From: Ectobacillus sp042610425
Lineage (GTDB): Bacteria; Bacillota; Bacilli; Bacillales; Bacillaceae_G
Direction: 5' to 3'
NCBI RefSeq assembly: GCF_042610425.1
Contig: NZ_JBGJZM010000001.1
Span: forward strand, 186,001 to 250,000
Length of the DNA stretch: 64,000 nt
The position numbers were made by a program, and so were the translations under genes. Below the pieces are notes generated by a model. The model searched no databases. It saw only the letters and a list, made by a program, of their open reading frames with translations, and was not told the origin of the DNA. Positions 42,504 through 51,905 of this stretch are shown piece by piece; position 1 is the stretch's first letter, and the number at the start of each line of letters is the position of its first letter.

Positions 42504-43096
42504 AAGTAACGAAGTCTGAAATCGTAATTAGTGCAGTAAAGCCTGCACAATATCCATCTGGAAATTTACCTGAAATTGCACTTGCAGGACGATCTAATGT
42601 GGGGAAATCTTCCTTTATTAATACGTTACTGAGTAGAAAAAGCTTAGCGCGTATTTCTTCTAAACCGGGCAAGACACAAACACTAAATTTTTATATTGTG
42701 AATGACATTTTACATTTCGTAGATGTTCCCGGATATGGATATGCACAAGTTTCTAAATCGGAACGAGAAGCATGGGGAAAGATGATTGAAACGTACTTTA
42801 CATCAAGAGAGCAGCTTAAGGCGACTGTACTTATTGTAGATTTACGTCATCCTCCAACAAAAGATGATATATCCATGTACGAGTTTTTAAAGCATTTCAA
42901 CATACCAACAATCATCGTTGCAACCAAAGCTGATAAAATAAATAAAGGAAAGTATCAGGCACACTTGAAAGTAGTATTTGATACGCTACGCGTTAGACAA
43001 GGTGATGAAGTAATCCTATTTTCTTCTGAAAAAGGAATTGGAAGAAATGAAGCGTGGAATGCAATTCAACATTATCTTCACAATGAAAACGTGTGA
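42500..43096 (+). CDS. ysxC: ribosome biogenesis GTPase YsxC/EngB
   Basis: 198 aa TrmE-Era-EngA-EngB class GTPase required for late 50S assembly. G1 GRSNVGKSS, G2 around KTQT, G3 DVPGYG, G4 TKADK and G5 SSEKG are all in place. Start ATG overlaps the lonA stop by 4 bases (ATGA). The terminator stem overlaps its own stop codon. Confidence 0.96.
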   Translation: MKVTKSEIVISAVKPAQYPSGNLPEIALAGRSNVGKSSFINTLLSRKSLARISSKPGKTQTLNFYIVNDILHFVDVPGYGYAQVSKSEREAWGKMIETYFTSREQLKATVLIVDLRHPPTKDDISMYEFLKHFNIPTIIVATKADKINKGKYQAHLKVVFDTLRVRQGDEVILFSSEKGIGRNEAWNAIQHYLHNENV

Positions 43097-43116
43097 CAAT
43101 CGTCGCACGTTTTTTT
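43088..43116 (+). terminator. intrinsic terminator of lonA-ysxC
   Basis: 10-bp stem AACGTGTGAC/GTCGCACGTT (one wobble), 4-base loop, seven T residues; the left arm contains the end of ysxC. Confidence 0.85.
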
Positions 43117-43306
43117 GATAAGGGATACTAAAAAATGAAAACGCTTTTATAAAAGGGGATAATTTGCTTACTTTGGAATAATAATTGGTAATAAGAAAGC
43201 AAATATGGTAATCCCATCACTTGATTACTCCTCCGTTTTTTGATAACGTAGCAAATAGAGAAGATGGACTATATTTTTTTTAGTAGAGTCTTTGTTCACA
43301 GATTTG

Positions 43307-43335
43307 TTGATTTTATCAAGGAACATTTGTATTAT
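43307..43335 (+). promoter_or_regulatory. sigma-A promoter of the hem operon
   Basis: TTGATT (43307-43312), 17 bases, TATTAT (43330-43335). I do not see a PerR-type palindrome of the kind that controls B. subtilis hemA. Confidence 0.6.
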
Positions 43336-43375
43336 GATTAGGTTGTAATTGATTAGTTGAAGGGGGATACACTGC

Positions 43376-44713
43376 GTGCATATTTTAATTGTTGGTGTTA
43401 ACTATAGAACTGCCCCTGTAGAAATTCGTGAAAAATTATCCTTTCAAAGCGATGAACTCGAAAGGGCAATGACTCAGCTACAGACGCAAAAGAGTATTTT
43501 AGAAAATGTAATCGTTTCTACGTGTAATCGTACGGAAATATATGCAGTTGTGGATCAGCTTCATACGGGAAGATATTATATCAAACATTTCTTAGCTGAA
43601 TGGTTTCAGCTTTCTATAGAAGAAATCTCACCCTATCTATCGATTTGGGAAAATGACGGAGCAATTGAACATTTGTTTCGTGTAACGAGCGGTCTGGATT
43701 CAATGGTTATAGGGGAAACGCAAATTTTAGGACAAATTCGTTCTAGCTTTTTGGAAGCACAAGAGAAGAAAACAACTGGTACGATTTTTAATGAATTATT
43801 TAAACAAGTGGTTACGTTAGCAAAGCGTGCCCATTCGGAAACGACAATTGATGCAAACGCTGTATCGGTTAGTTATGCTGCCGTTGAACTAGCCAAAAAG
43901 ATTTTTAACAATCTTTCAAATTGTCATGTTCTTATTCTAGGCGCAGGAAAAATGGGAGAACTTGCACTACAAAATTTATATGGTAGTGGTGTGAAAACGG
44001 TTACAGTTATTAATCGTACGTTAGAAAAGGCTGAAACAATGGCCGAAAAGTATATGGGACAAGCAAAACCGTTGGATGAATTAGAAACTGCTCTTGTGAA
44101 TGCGGACATTTTAATTAGTTCTACGGGTTCTTCAAACTTCGTTATTACTAAAAGCATGATGGAAAAAGTAGAAAAGGTTCGCAGAGGACGTCCGCTATTT
44201 ATGGTAGACATTGCTGTACCACGTGATTTAGATCCTGAAATGGAAAAGCTAGAGAGCGTATTTTTGTATGATATTGATGATTTACAAGGAATTGTAGATG
44301 CTAATAAGGAAGAACGTCTAAAAGAAGCGGAAAAAATTGGTCTTATGATTGAAGAAGAAATCGTTGTATTTAAAGCATGGATGGAAACGCTAGGTGTAGT
44401 TCCCCTCATTTCATCCTTGCGTGAAAAATCATTGCAAATTCAAAGCGAAACGATGGAAAGTATTGAACGGAAAATTCCAACGCTTACAGAACGAGAGAAA
44501 AAAGTAATCAGCAAGCATACGAAAAGTATTATTAATCAGCTGCTTAAAAATCCGATTCTAATTGCTAAAGAATTAGCAGGCGAACCGGATGCAGCAGAAA
44601 AATTAGAACTTTTTGCTAGAATTTTTGATCTTGACTTAGCACATGAAATGGAATCAAGAATTGTAAATAGAGAGAAAGAACAGAATGCCTTTTCTTCTGT
44701 CCATTCTCTATAG
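43376..44713 (+). CDS. hemA: glutamyl-tRNA reductase
   Basis: 445 aa. First committed step of C5 tetrapyrrole synthesis: NADPH reduction of Glu-tRNA to glutamate-1-semialdehyde. N-terminal HILIVGVNYRTAPVEIREKL, catalytic Cys in VSTCNRTEIYAV, the GETQILGQIRSSF helix and NADPH fold LILGAGKMGELAL. GTG start with AAGGGGGA upstream. First gene of hemAXCDBL. Confidence 0.96.
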   Translation: MHILIVGVNYRTAPVEIREKLSFQSDELERAMTQLQTQKSILENVIVSTCNRTEIYAVVDQLHTGRYYIKHFLAEWFQLSIEEISPYLSIWENDGAIEHLFRVTSGLDSMVIGETQILGQIRSSFLEAQEKKTTGTIFNELFKQVVTLAKRAHSETTIDANAVSVSYAAVELAKKIFNNLSNCHVLILGAGKMGELALQNLYGSGVKTVTVINRTLEKAETMAEKYMGQAKPLDELETALVNADILISSTGSSNFVITKSMMEKVEKVRRGRPLFMVDIAVPRDLDPEMEKLESVFLYDIDDLQGIVDANKEERLKEAEKIGLMIEEEIVVFKAWMETLGVVPLISSLREKSLQIQSETMESIERKIPTLTEREKKVISKHTKSIINQLLKNPILIAKELAGEPDAAEKLELFARIFDLDLAHEMESRIVNREKEQNAFSSVHSL

Positions 44714-44725
44714 GTTGATAACGGG

Positions 44726-45559
44726 ATGGAACTTCTAAATAATAGTATCGTGTATCACGTTGCAATTATATTGTATGCGTGTAGCGTTAGCTTGTATTTC
44801 ATAGACTATTTTCAAAGTAACCAAAGAGCAAATCGAATTGCTTTTTGGTTACTTTCCATTGTATGGATATTGCATACGATTTTTATGGTTATGCGTGCAG
44901 TGGAAACAACAGAAAATTCCATTCTAACGCTTTTGTCAGGGGTTTACTTTTATGTATGGCTGCTTCTTTCTCTTTCTCTTGTAATGAATCGTATTTTTCG
45001 TGTAGATTTTTTTGTTTTTTTTACAAACGTTATTGCCTTTGGAGTAGATGTGTTTTCCATTTTTACTCCAATCGGGAAAACTCCACCAGTGCTTGCAAAC
45101 CGATTAATTTCTGAACTCGTCTATGTTCATGTTGGTATGGCCTTTATCGCCTATGCAACGTTCACGGTTTCGTTTATATTTTCTTGTATGTACGTGCTAC
45201 AATATACGTTATTAAAGCAAAAAAAGTGGAATAATCGATTACGTAGATTAGGAAGTTTACAAAACTTTAATTCCCTTTCTTTTGGTTTAAATTTATTTTC
45301 TGTTCCTTTCTTCCTATTCGCATTATTACTTGGATACATATGGGCCTATGCAAGAATTGACCAATTTCACTGGTATGATCCAAAGGTGTCCGGCTCTTTT
45401 ATTGTATTACTCGTATATAGTATAGGATTATACTTACATGGATCTGAGAAGCTGCAAGGAAGAAGTATAGCAAATTGGAACATCGGAGCATTCTTTGTGT
45501 TACTTATAAATATTTTTCTATTTACTAGTTTATCTTCTTTTCATTTTTGGCATTTTTAA
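44726..45559 (+). CDS. hemX: HemX, integral membrane regulator of HemA
   Basis: 277 aa with about eight membrane helices and the cytochrome-c-assembly (CcsA/ResC-like) fold: HVGMAFIAYATFTVSFIFSCMYVLQY and LLGYIWAYARIDQFHWYDPKVSG. In B. subtilis HemX lowers HemA level after transcription. It lies 12 bases after hemA with a weak ribosome site (AACGGG), suggesting coupled, low-level translation. Confidence 0.92.
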   Translation: MELLNNSIVYHVAIILYACSVSLYFIDYFQSNQRANRIAFWLLSIVWILHTIFMVMRAVETTENSILTLLSGVYFYVWLLLSLSLVMNRIFRVDFFVFFTNVIAFGVDVFSIFTPIGKTPPVLANRLISELVYVHVGMAFIAYATFTVSFIFSCMYVLQYTLLKQKKWNNRLRRLGSLQNFNSLSFGLNLFSVPFFLFALLLGYIWAYARIDQFHWYDPKVSGSFIVLLVYSIGLYLHGSEKLQGRSIANWNIGAFFVLLINIFLFTSLSSFHFWHF

Positions 45560-45577
45560 ACATAGGAGAGACATGAC

Positions 45578-46492
45578 ATGCGTAAAATAATCGTTGGTTC
45601 AAGAAGAAGCAAGCTTGCTTTAACACAAACAAATTGGGTAATTGATCAATTAAAAAAACAAAATGTGCCTTTTGAGTTTGAAATCAAAGAAATCGTTACC
45701 AAGGGCGATGTAATCTTGGATGTTACCTTGTCAAAAGTTGGCGGAAAAGGCTTATTTGTAAAAGAAATTGAGCAAGCAATGCTTTCAAAGGAAATTGATA
45801 TGGCCGTTCACAGCATGAAGGATATGCCAGCAGTTCTTCCGGAAGGATTAACCATTGGCTGCACTCCAAAACGAGTAGATCCGCGTGATGTATTAATCTC
45901 TAAAACGGGTGTTACGTTTGAAAATCTACCTAGCGGAGCTGTTGTCGGCACGAGTAGTCTTCGTCGGAGTGCGCAGCTTTTAGCTTTACGTCCTGATTTG
46001 CAAATGAAGTGGATTCGCGGCAATATCGATACGCGCATTAAAAAGCTTCATGAAGAGGAGTATGATGCTATCGTTCTTGCAGCTGCTGGCTTGCATCGTC
46101 TTGGTTGGAGTGAAGATGTCATTACAGAATATTTAGATATGTGTGTGCCAGCTGTTGGCCAAGGTGCGCTTTCTATCGAATGTCGTGCAGATGATGAGGA
46201 GTTGCTACAGGCCCTTAATAAGATGAACGATGTTGTAACAGCCAAAACGGTAGCAGCGGAGCGTGTTTTCCTTAACAAGCTAGAAGGTGGATGTCAAGTT
46301 CCAATCGCAGGTTATGCAACGCAATTAGAAACAGGAGAATTAGAGTTAACAGCATTAGTTGGATCAAAAACGGGATCTGTATTACTGAAGGAAGTTGTGT
46401 CAGGCAAGGACCCTGAACAAATCGGTAATCAGGCAGCTGACCTTCTTATTGCTCGGGGTGCGAAGCAGCTTATAGAAGAAGCAAGGGAGTAG
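45578..46492 (+). CDS. hemC: porphobilinogen deaminase (hydroxymethylbilane synthase)
   Basis: 304 aa. Polymerises four porphobilinogens to hydroxymethylbilane. SRRSKLALTQTNWV start, GLFVKEIEQAML, AVHSMKDMP, LRRSAQLLALRPDL, IRGNIDTRIKKL and cofactor-attachment Cys in LEGGCQVPIAGYA. Start follows TAGGAGAGA. Confidence 0.96.
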   Translation: MRKIIVGSRRSKLALTQTNWVIDQLKKQNVPFEFEIKEIVTKGDVILDVTLSKVGGKGLFVKEIEQAMLSKEIDMAVHSMKDMPAVLPEGLTIGCTPKRVDPRDVLISKTGVTFENLPSGAVVGTSSLRRSAQLLALRPDLQMKWIRGNIDTRIKKLHEEEYDAIVLAAAGLHRLGWSEDVITEYLDMCVPAVGQGALSIECRADDEELLQALNKMNDVVTAKTVAAERVFLNKLEGGCQVPIAGYATQLETGELELTALVGSKTGSVLLKEVVSGKDPEQIGNQAADLLIARGAKQLIEEARE

Positions 46493-46500
46493 GAAGGAAT

Positions 46501-47253
46501 ATGATAGAAGCATCTTTAGCCGGCCAGACTGTCCTTATTCCACGTGCAAAGGCACAGGCTGAAGAAATGGCCGAAGCGGTTCGGATGCGGGGCGGAAATC
46601 CATTCATTCTTCCTTTGCTAAAAATTGTACCTACTGCAGATCAATTCAGTGCGGAAAATTTGTCTGAATATGATTGGATTTTGTTTACGAGTAAGAATAG
46701 TGTGATTCATTTCTTTCAATTAATTGGTGAAAAAAAATTACCTTCCACTTTGCAAGTGGCAGCAATTGGTACAAAAACAAAGCAAGCGTTAGTGAATAGA
46801 GGATGTAACGTTACATTTGTTCCAAGTAAATTTGAGGCAGAAGCATTTGTAGAAGAGTTTCTTTCCCTTATTTCAAATGAGGTACGGATTTTGTTTCCTA
46901 AAGGGAATTTAGCACGTGATGTGATTCCAACTGCTTTGCAAGAGGCTGGTTTTACACTTCATGAAATGATTGTATATGAAACGAAGTATAATGAGGATGC
47001 AAAGCTGCCTCTTATAAAAGCATTAGAAAGTGGTACCATTGATATTATTACGTTTACAAGCCCATCTACTGTCAAAAGTTTTGTTGATCTTCTTGAAGGT
47101 ACAAATTGGAGACAATGGGTAAAAAGGTGTACAATTGGGTGTATCGGGCCAACTACAGAACGGGAAGCCAGAAACTATTTTACTTCGATTATAATGCCGC
47201 AAGAATATACGATTGACGCGCTATTAGATTGTGCTTCCAGTCAAATGCGGTAA
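46501..47253 (+). CDS. hemD: uroporphyrinogen-III synthase
   Basis: 250 aa, two-domain HemD fold: N-terminal VLIPRAKAQAEEMAEAVRMRGG, WILFTSKNSVIHFF, and later LFPKGNLARDVIP and IITFTSPSTVKSFV. Cyclises hydroxymethylbilane with ring D inversion. HemD proteins are poorly conserved; position between hemC and hemB confirms it. AGGAAGG directly before ATG 46501. Confidence 0.93.
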   Translation: MIEASLAGQTVLIPRAKAQAEEMAEAVRMRGGNPFILPLLKIVPTADQFSAENLSEYDWILFTSKNSVIHFFQLIGEKKLPSTLQVAAIGTKTKQALVNRGCNVTFVPSKFEAEAFVEEFLSLISNEVRILFPKGNLARDVIPTALQEAGFTLHEMIVYETKYNEDAKLPLIKALESGTIDIITFTSPSTVKSFVDLLEGTNWRQWVKRCTIGCIGPTTEREARNYFTSIIMPQEYTIDALLDCASSQMR

Positions 47254-47282
47254 AAAATAATAGAATTGGAGATGGAAAAATC

Positions 47283-48272
47283 ATGGGTCATTTACAATTT
47301 CAACGTCATCGCCGCTTGCGTCAGTCTGCGAACATGCGAGCACTAGTTAGAGAAACACACTTACATACAGAAGATTTCATTTATCCTATTTTTGTAGTTG
47401 AAGGCGAAAAAATACGAAATCCGATTCAGTCCATGCCTGGAATCGATCAATTATCAATAGATTTGCTACAAGAGGAAATGCAGGAAGTTGTCGATTTAGG
47501 AATTAAATCAGTTATTGTGTTCGGAATTCCAGATGACAAGGATGATGTAGGTTCTTCTGCATATTGTAGCCATGGCATTGTGCAAAAAGCCATTTCAGAA
47601 ATTAAAGCACATTTTCCAGAGCTAGTTGTGATTGCTGACACTTGTCTTTGTGAATATACGGATCACGGCCATTGCGGCGTGATTGAAGACGGAGTTATCT
47701 TAAATGATGAATCATTAGAATTACTTGCTAAAACAGCAGTAAGCCAAGCAAAGGCGGGAGCTGATATTATCGCACCATCTAATATGATGGATGGATTTGT
47801 TGCTGCAATCCGTCAGGCATTAGATGAAAATGGATTTACGAATGTTCCGATTATGTCTTATGCAGTGAAATATTCATCTGCTCATTACGGCCCGTTTCGT
47901 GATGCTGCCAATAGTTCACCGAAGTTTGGTGATCGTAAAACGTATCAAATGGATCCAGCAAATCGCCTAGAAGCGCTACGCGAGGCAGATTCAGATGTCC
48001 AAGAAGGAGCGGATTTTTTAATTGTGAAACCAGCGCTTTCCTACCTAGACATTATTCGTGATGTACGAAATAACGTTGATCTTCCCATTGTTACGTACAA
48101 TGTAAGTGGTGAATATTCAATGGTTAAGGCGGCAGCATTGAATGGTTGGATAAACGAAAAGGAAATCGTGTTAGAGCAATTAATTAGTATGAAACGTGCA
48201 GGAGCAGATTTAATTATTACTTACTTTGCAAAGGACGCAGCAAGATGGTTGCTAGAAGGGAGCACGCGCTAA
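47283..48272 (+). CDS. hemB: delta-aminolevulinic acid dehydratase (porphobilinogen synthase)
   Basis: 329 aa. Condenses two 5-aminolevulinates. Zinc-binding Cys cluster ADTCLCEYTDHGHCG, active-site lysines in SYAVKYSSAHYGPFRDAA and LIVKPALSYLDII. ATG 47283 (GGAG about 12 bases upstream) gives the standard MGHLQFQRHRRLR start; the frame opens at 47229 inside hemD. Overlaps hemL by one base (TAATG). Confidence 0.96.
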   Translation: MGHLQFQRHRRLRQSANMRALVRETHLHTEDFIYPIFVVEGEKIRNPIQSMPGIDQLSIDLLQEEMQEVVDLGIKSVIVFGIPDDKDDVGSSAYCSHGIVQKAISEIKAHFPELVVIADTCLCEYTDHGHCGVIEDGVILNDESLELLAKTAVSQAKAGADIIAPSNMMDGFVAAIRQALDENGFTNVPIMSYAVKYSSAHYGPFRDAANSSPKFGDRKTYQMDPANRLEALREADSDVQEGADFLIVKPALSYLDIIRDVRNNVDLPIVTYNVSGEYSMVKAAALNGWINEKEIVLEQLISMKRAGADLIITYFAKDAARWLLEGSTR

Positions 48273-49558
48273 TGAAACAATATACCAAGAGCATTCAAGC
48301 ATTTGAAGAAGCAAAAACACTTATGCCTGGTGGCGTAAATAGCCCAGTTCGAGCATTCCGTGCAGTAGGGATGAACCCGATCTTTATGGATCACGGAAAG
48401 GGTTCAAAGGTGTATGATATCGATGGCAATGAGTACATCGATTATGTACTATCATGGGGACCACTAATACTTGGCCACACGAATGAACGAGTGGTGGAAG
48501 CCTTGAAAAAAACAGCAGAAAAAGGAACAAGCTTTGGTACGCCAACTGAAATCGAAAATGAGCTTGCCAAGCTTGTCATTAGCCGTGTACCATCCGTAGA
48601 AATCATTCGTATGGTGAACTCTGGAACAGAAGCAACGATGAGTGCCCTTCGTTTAGCGCGTGGATACACGGGCAGAAATAAAATTTTGAAATTTGAGGGT
48701 TGCTATCACGGACATGGTGATTCCCTTCTTATTAAAGCAGGATCAGGGGTAGCAACACTGGGATTGCCAGATAGCCCGGGGGTACCGGAAGGAATTGCAC
48801 GTAATACTATTACGGTTCCTTATAATGATATTGAAGGCGTAAGAACAGCATTTCAATTACACGGTGAGGATCTTGCAGCTGTTATTGTAGAACCGGTAGC
48901 TGGGAATATGGGTGTTGTTCCGCCGCTTCCTGGATTTTTAGAAGGGTTACGTGAAATTACGAAAGAGTACGGAACGGTTCTTATATTTGATGAAGTTATG
49001 ACTGGTTTTCGCGTTGGGTACAATTGTGGACAAGGTTATTTTGGAATTACTCCTGATTTAACATGTCTAGGAAAAGTAATTGGCGGGGGTCTTCCTGTTG
49101 GTGCATTCGGCGGAAAAGCAGAAATTATGGAAAAAATCGCACCAAGTGGCCCAATTTATCAAGCTGGTACCTTGTCAGGAAATCCCCTTGCTATGACTGC
49201 TGGTTATGAAACACTGGTTCAGCTTACGCCAGATTCTTATAAGGAATTTGAACGAAAAGCTGATCGTCTGGAAGAAGGAATCAAGGCTGCAGCAAAAGAA
49301 TATGATATCCCTGCATGTGTGAACCGTGCTGGATCGATGATAGGTTTCTTTTTTACAAGCGAAAAAGTAATCAATTTTGAAACTGCGAAATTATCTAATC
49401 TTGATTATTTCTCTACTTACTATCGTGAAATGGCTGAGCAAGGAATCTTCTTGCCGCCTTCTCAGTTTGAAGGCTTGTTCTTATCCACAACACATAGTGA
49501 TGAGGATATTGAGAAAACAATAGCTGCTGCAACAGTTGCATTTTCAAAATTAAAATAA
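48272..49558 (+). CDS. hemL: glutamate-1-semialdehyde 2,1-aminomutase
   Basis: 428 aa PLP enzyme giving 5-aminolevulinate. MPGGVNSPVRAF, SGTEATMSALRLARGYTGR, GCYHGHGD, EPVAGNMG, FDEVMTGFRV and PLP Lys in CLGKVIGGGLPVGAFGG. ATG 48272 overlaps the hemB stop, with GAAGGGAG upstream. Last gene of the heme operon, followed by a strong terminator. Confidence 0.97.
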   Translation: MKQYTKSIQAFEEAKTLMPGGVNSPVRAFRAVGMNPIFMDHGKGSKVYDIDGNEYIDYVLSWGPLILGHTNERVVEALKKTAEKGTSFGTPTEIENELAKLVISRVPSVEIIRMVNSGTEATMSALRLARGYTGRNKILKFEGCYHGHGDSLLIKAGSGVATLGLPDSPGVPEGIARNTITVPYNDIEGVRTAFQLHGEDLAAVIVEPVAGNMGVVPPLPGFLEGLREITKEYGTVLIFDEVMTGFRVGYNCGQGYFGITPDLTCLGKVIGGGLPVGAFGGKAEIMEKIAPSGPIYQAGTLSGNPLAMTAGYETLVQLTPDSYKEFERKADRLEEGIKAAAKEYDIPACVNRAGSMIGFFFTSEKVINFETAKLSNLDYFSTYYREMAEQGIFLPPSQFEGLFLSTTHSDEDIEKTIAAATVAFSKLK

Positions 49559-49618
49559 GAATGTGAAAGTATATAGTATTACGTAAAGGTTTACAGCCCA
49601 CTTTATAGGGATGTACCA

Positions 49619-49673
49619 AAAGGTGTGATAGCGCGTAGGATATAGTTCCTTCGTTTTATCACACCTTTTTTTA
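49619..49673 (+). terminator. intrinsic terminator of the hem operon
   Basis: Perfect 12-bp stem AAAGGTGTGATA/TATCACACCTTT with a 26-base loop and a T tract. Confidence 0.88.
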
Positions 49674-49703
49674 TCATAGGATACTTCTCCTTCACATACA
49701 TTT
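49674..49703 (+). promoter_or_regulatory. sigma-E type promoter of spoVID
   Basis: TCATAGG (ATA at 49676-49678), 16 bases, CATACATTT (49695-49703), fitting the ATA / CATACANT sigma-E pattern. A second CATACA at 49711 lacks a matching -35. spoVID is sigma-E controlled in B. subtilis. Confidence 0.5.
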
Positions 49704-49737
49704 GTAATGACATACACGATGGCGAGGAGGAAAAGAA

Positions 49738-50706
49738 GTGACTACAGATAATCCAACATCTTTACGCTTTTCTTTAAAAGAATCTGTTTGGTTTCAAAAA
49801 GGACAGGAAGTAGCTGAATTACTTTCTATTTCGTTATATCCTGACATTGAAATACAAGAACATGATTATGAAGTGGTTGTGAAAGGTGCTCTGCTTTTAA
49901 CGGGGGAATATGTTGCACAGGATGAACAGGAGGAAGCATTTTCTTTACGTGAGCTTTCACCCGTGCGTACGATTGATTCCATCTATATTCGGGAGGATGG
50001 TATTAATGAGCTTTCACATGCATTTCCGTTAGAAATATCAATTCCGCGAGGTCGTGTTCATGAAATAGCAGATTTGTTTGTAACCATTGAAACGTTTGAT
50101 TATGAATTGCCTGAATCAGGATGTTTGCAACTGATAGCAGATCTCTCCATTCATGGATTACGAGAAGAAATACAGCGTGAAGAAGAGCTTGTTGAGGAGC
50201 AGGAGCTAGATGAACCGGAACTAGATGAACATTCACAATTTCTTCAGGAACATATTCCTGAAGAAGAGGAAGATCTATTTGAACCATTTGAGCTTGTCGA
50301 AAGAAAAGAACCGGTAAAAGAGCTGGTAGAAAAGCTGGTAGAAGAACCAGTAGAAGAACCAGTGGAAGAACCTGTTGTTATACAAAGACAAGATGCATTT
50401 GCCAAAGCGGGATGGTTAAATCGAAAGAAAGAGGAAGTTTCAACCTCGAAAGAAGAGGAAGACGAATTTGAATTTTCTAAACGTGATGAAAATGCACTGT
50501 ATTTAACGAAGCTATTTACGAAGGAACGAGAAGAAGAGTTCACCAAATTACGCATGTACTTTGTACAACAAGGAGATACGATTGATTCGATACTAGAACG
50601 GTATGATATTACGATTCAGCAATTAACGCGTGTAAATGTCTTAGATGACTTATATGTGCAAGAAGGAGAAATACTGTATATTCCCGTCGCAAAAAGCAGT
50701 GTATAA
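49738..50706 (+). CDS. spoVID: spore morphogenetic protein SpoVID
   Basis: 322 aa. N-terminal beta-rich domain conserved in SpoVID (LRFSLKESVWFQKGQEV... ISLYPDIEI), a strongly acidic middle (residues about 145-240) with repeated EEPV units, and a C-terminal LysM domain (YFVQQGDTIDSILERYD...EGEILYIPV) that binds peptidoglycan or its precursor and, in B. subtilis, SafA partners. Drives coat encasement of the forespore. Shorter than B. subtilis SpoVID (575 aa); the difference is in the acidic middle. GTG start with GAGGAGG. Confidence 0.88.
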   Translation: MTTDNPTSLRFSLKESVWFQKGQEVAELLSISLYPDIEIQEHDYEVVVKGALLLTGEYVAQDEQEEAFSLRELSPVRTIDSIYIREDGINELSHAFPLEISIPRGRVHEIADLFVTIETFDYELPESGCLQLIADLSIHGLREEIQREEELVEEQELDEPELDEHSQFLQEHIPEEEEDLFEPFELVERKEPVKELVEKLVEEPVEEPVEEPVVIQRQDAFAKAGWLNRKKEEVSTSKEEEDEFEFSKRDENALYLTKLFTKEREEEFTKLRMYFVQQGDTIDSILERYDITIQQLTRVNVLDDLYVQEGEILYIPVAKSSV

Positions 50707-50776
50707 GCTGGAGGATGAAGAAAACCCCAACTGATGGAAGTTTCACTTTATCTGAATAGAAAGGATCATCGCCTAT

Positions 50777-51808
50777 ATGGATCGTGAAGTGAGAGATCGG
50801 TATATTCCTATTTTAAAAATGTATCGGCTTCACGCAGAGCATTTAGAAGAGTATGGAAATGTCGTGAAAGTTTATACGAATCAAGGTCCATACGCATTAA
50901 AGAAGCTGCGCCCATCTCATGAGCGCAGCAATTTCATGCAGAATCTGCAATTGTTAGCAGAAAAGGGATTTACGAATTTTGCTCCTGTTTATCATACAAA
51001 TGATGGAAATTATGTACTTTCTGACGATGAGAACAGCTATTACTTAATGCCTTGGCTAGAATCAGATGATAATGAAGAAAATGACCATTATCATAAAATG
51101 TTTCGGGCGCTAGCGCTCATGCATCAAAAAACATCCCGCGAAGAAAAAGTATCAGAAGAAAAAATCCAGCTGCATTTTGATACGCTCTCAAAGCAATGGG
51201 AGCAGGAACGAGATATGTTGGATCAATTCGTTTTAACCTGTGAAAATAAGTGGTATATGTCACCATTTGAGCTCCAGTATTGTACGTATTATCACCATGT
51301 TATTCGTTCCCATGAATTTGCAACAAAAAAGCTGGGAGAATGGCATGAAGCAATGAAGGATAAAGAGTCGACGCGTATATCTCTTATACATGGGAATGTC
51401 GCTGGAAACCACTTTTTATTTGATCAACAACGAAATGGTTATTTCATTAGTTTAGAGCAATCCCACTTGTCTACACCTGTTCAGGATTTAGTTCAATTTT
51501 ACTTACGTTCCCTTAATACGTATCCGATGGCTCGCAATGATCGATATGAATGGTTTTATGAATATCAAAAAACGTTTCCCTTTTCACAAGAGGAAAAGCA
51601 ACTTCTCCTTGCTTATCTTGCCTATCCGCAAAGATTTACAAAACGAGTATCACAATATGTGGATGTAGCTCCTAGAAAAGATATGCAAGAGCTGCACTCC
51701 GTTAAAAATCTACAGCAGGGCTACTGGCTTATAAGTAACACCGAATTTTTTATCACCCAAATTCAAGCCGCAGAAGCACAGCAGAATCAGCAAAACCAAC
51801 AGACTTAA
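50777..51808 (+). CDS. ysxE: CotS-family spore coat protein YsxE
   Basis: 343 aa, APH/protein-kinase-like fold: nucleotide-lobe VVKVYTNQGPYALKKL (possible Lys), YYLMPWLESD hinge and RISLIHGNVAGNHFLFD in the catalytic-loop position, where HGN replaces the usual HGD. The Asp of the catalytic loop is therefore missing, which suggests a pseudokinase coat protein. C-terminus Gln-rich (QQNQQNQQT). Follows spoVID as in B. subtilis; GAAAGGAT about 10 bases before ATG 50777. Confidence 0.87.
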   Translation: MDREVRDRYIPILKMYRLHAEHLEEYGNVVKVYTNQGPYALKKLRPSHERSNFMQNLQLLAEKGFTNFAPVYHTNDGNYVLSDDENSYYLMPWLESDDNEENDHYHKMFRALALMHQKTSREEKVSEEKIQLHFDTLSKQWEQERDMLDQFVLTCENKWYMSPFELQYCTYYHHVIRSHEFATKKLGEWHEAMKDKESTRISLIHGNVAGNHFLFDQQRNGYFISLEQSHLSTPVQDLVQFYLRSLNTYPMARNDRYEWFYEYQKTFPFSQEEKQLLLAYLAYPQRFTKRVSQYVDVAPRKDMQELHSVKNLQQGYWLISNTEFFITQIQAAEAQQNQQNQQT

Positions 51809-51835
51809 AGAATGAAGTGTTAGTCAATAGGGAAA

Positions 51836-51887
51836 GGACTGTTACAAAACGACTCTGTATCCAGCGTTGTTGTAACAGTCCTGTTTT
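51836..51887 (+). terminator. intrinsic terminator after ysxE
   Basis: Perfect 12-bp stem GGACTGTTACAA/TTGTAACAGTCC with a 22-base loop, then TGTTTTT. Confidence 0.88.
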
Positions 51888-51905
51888 TGATTCATGGTTG
51901 TTAGT

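Noticed and set aside
43924..44409. 161-codon minus-strand open frame
   Set aside because: It lies wholly within hemA, whose motifs and codon use are clear; no ribosome site; Ser/Phe-rich composition typical of an antisense shadow.
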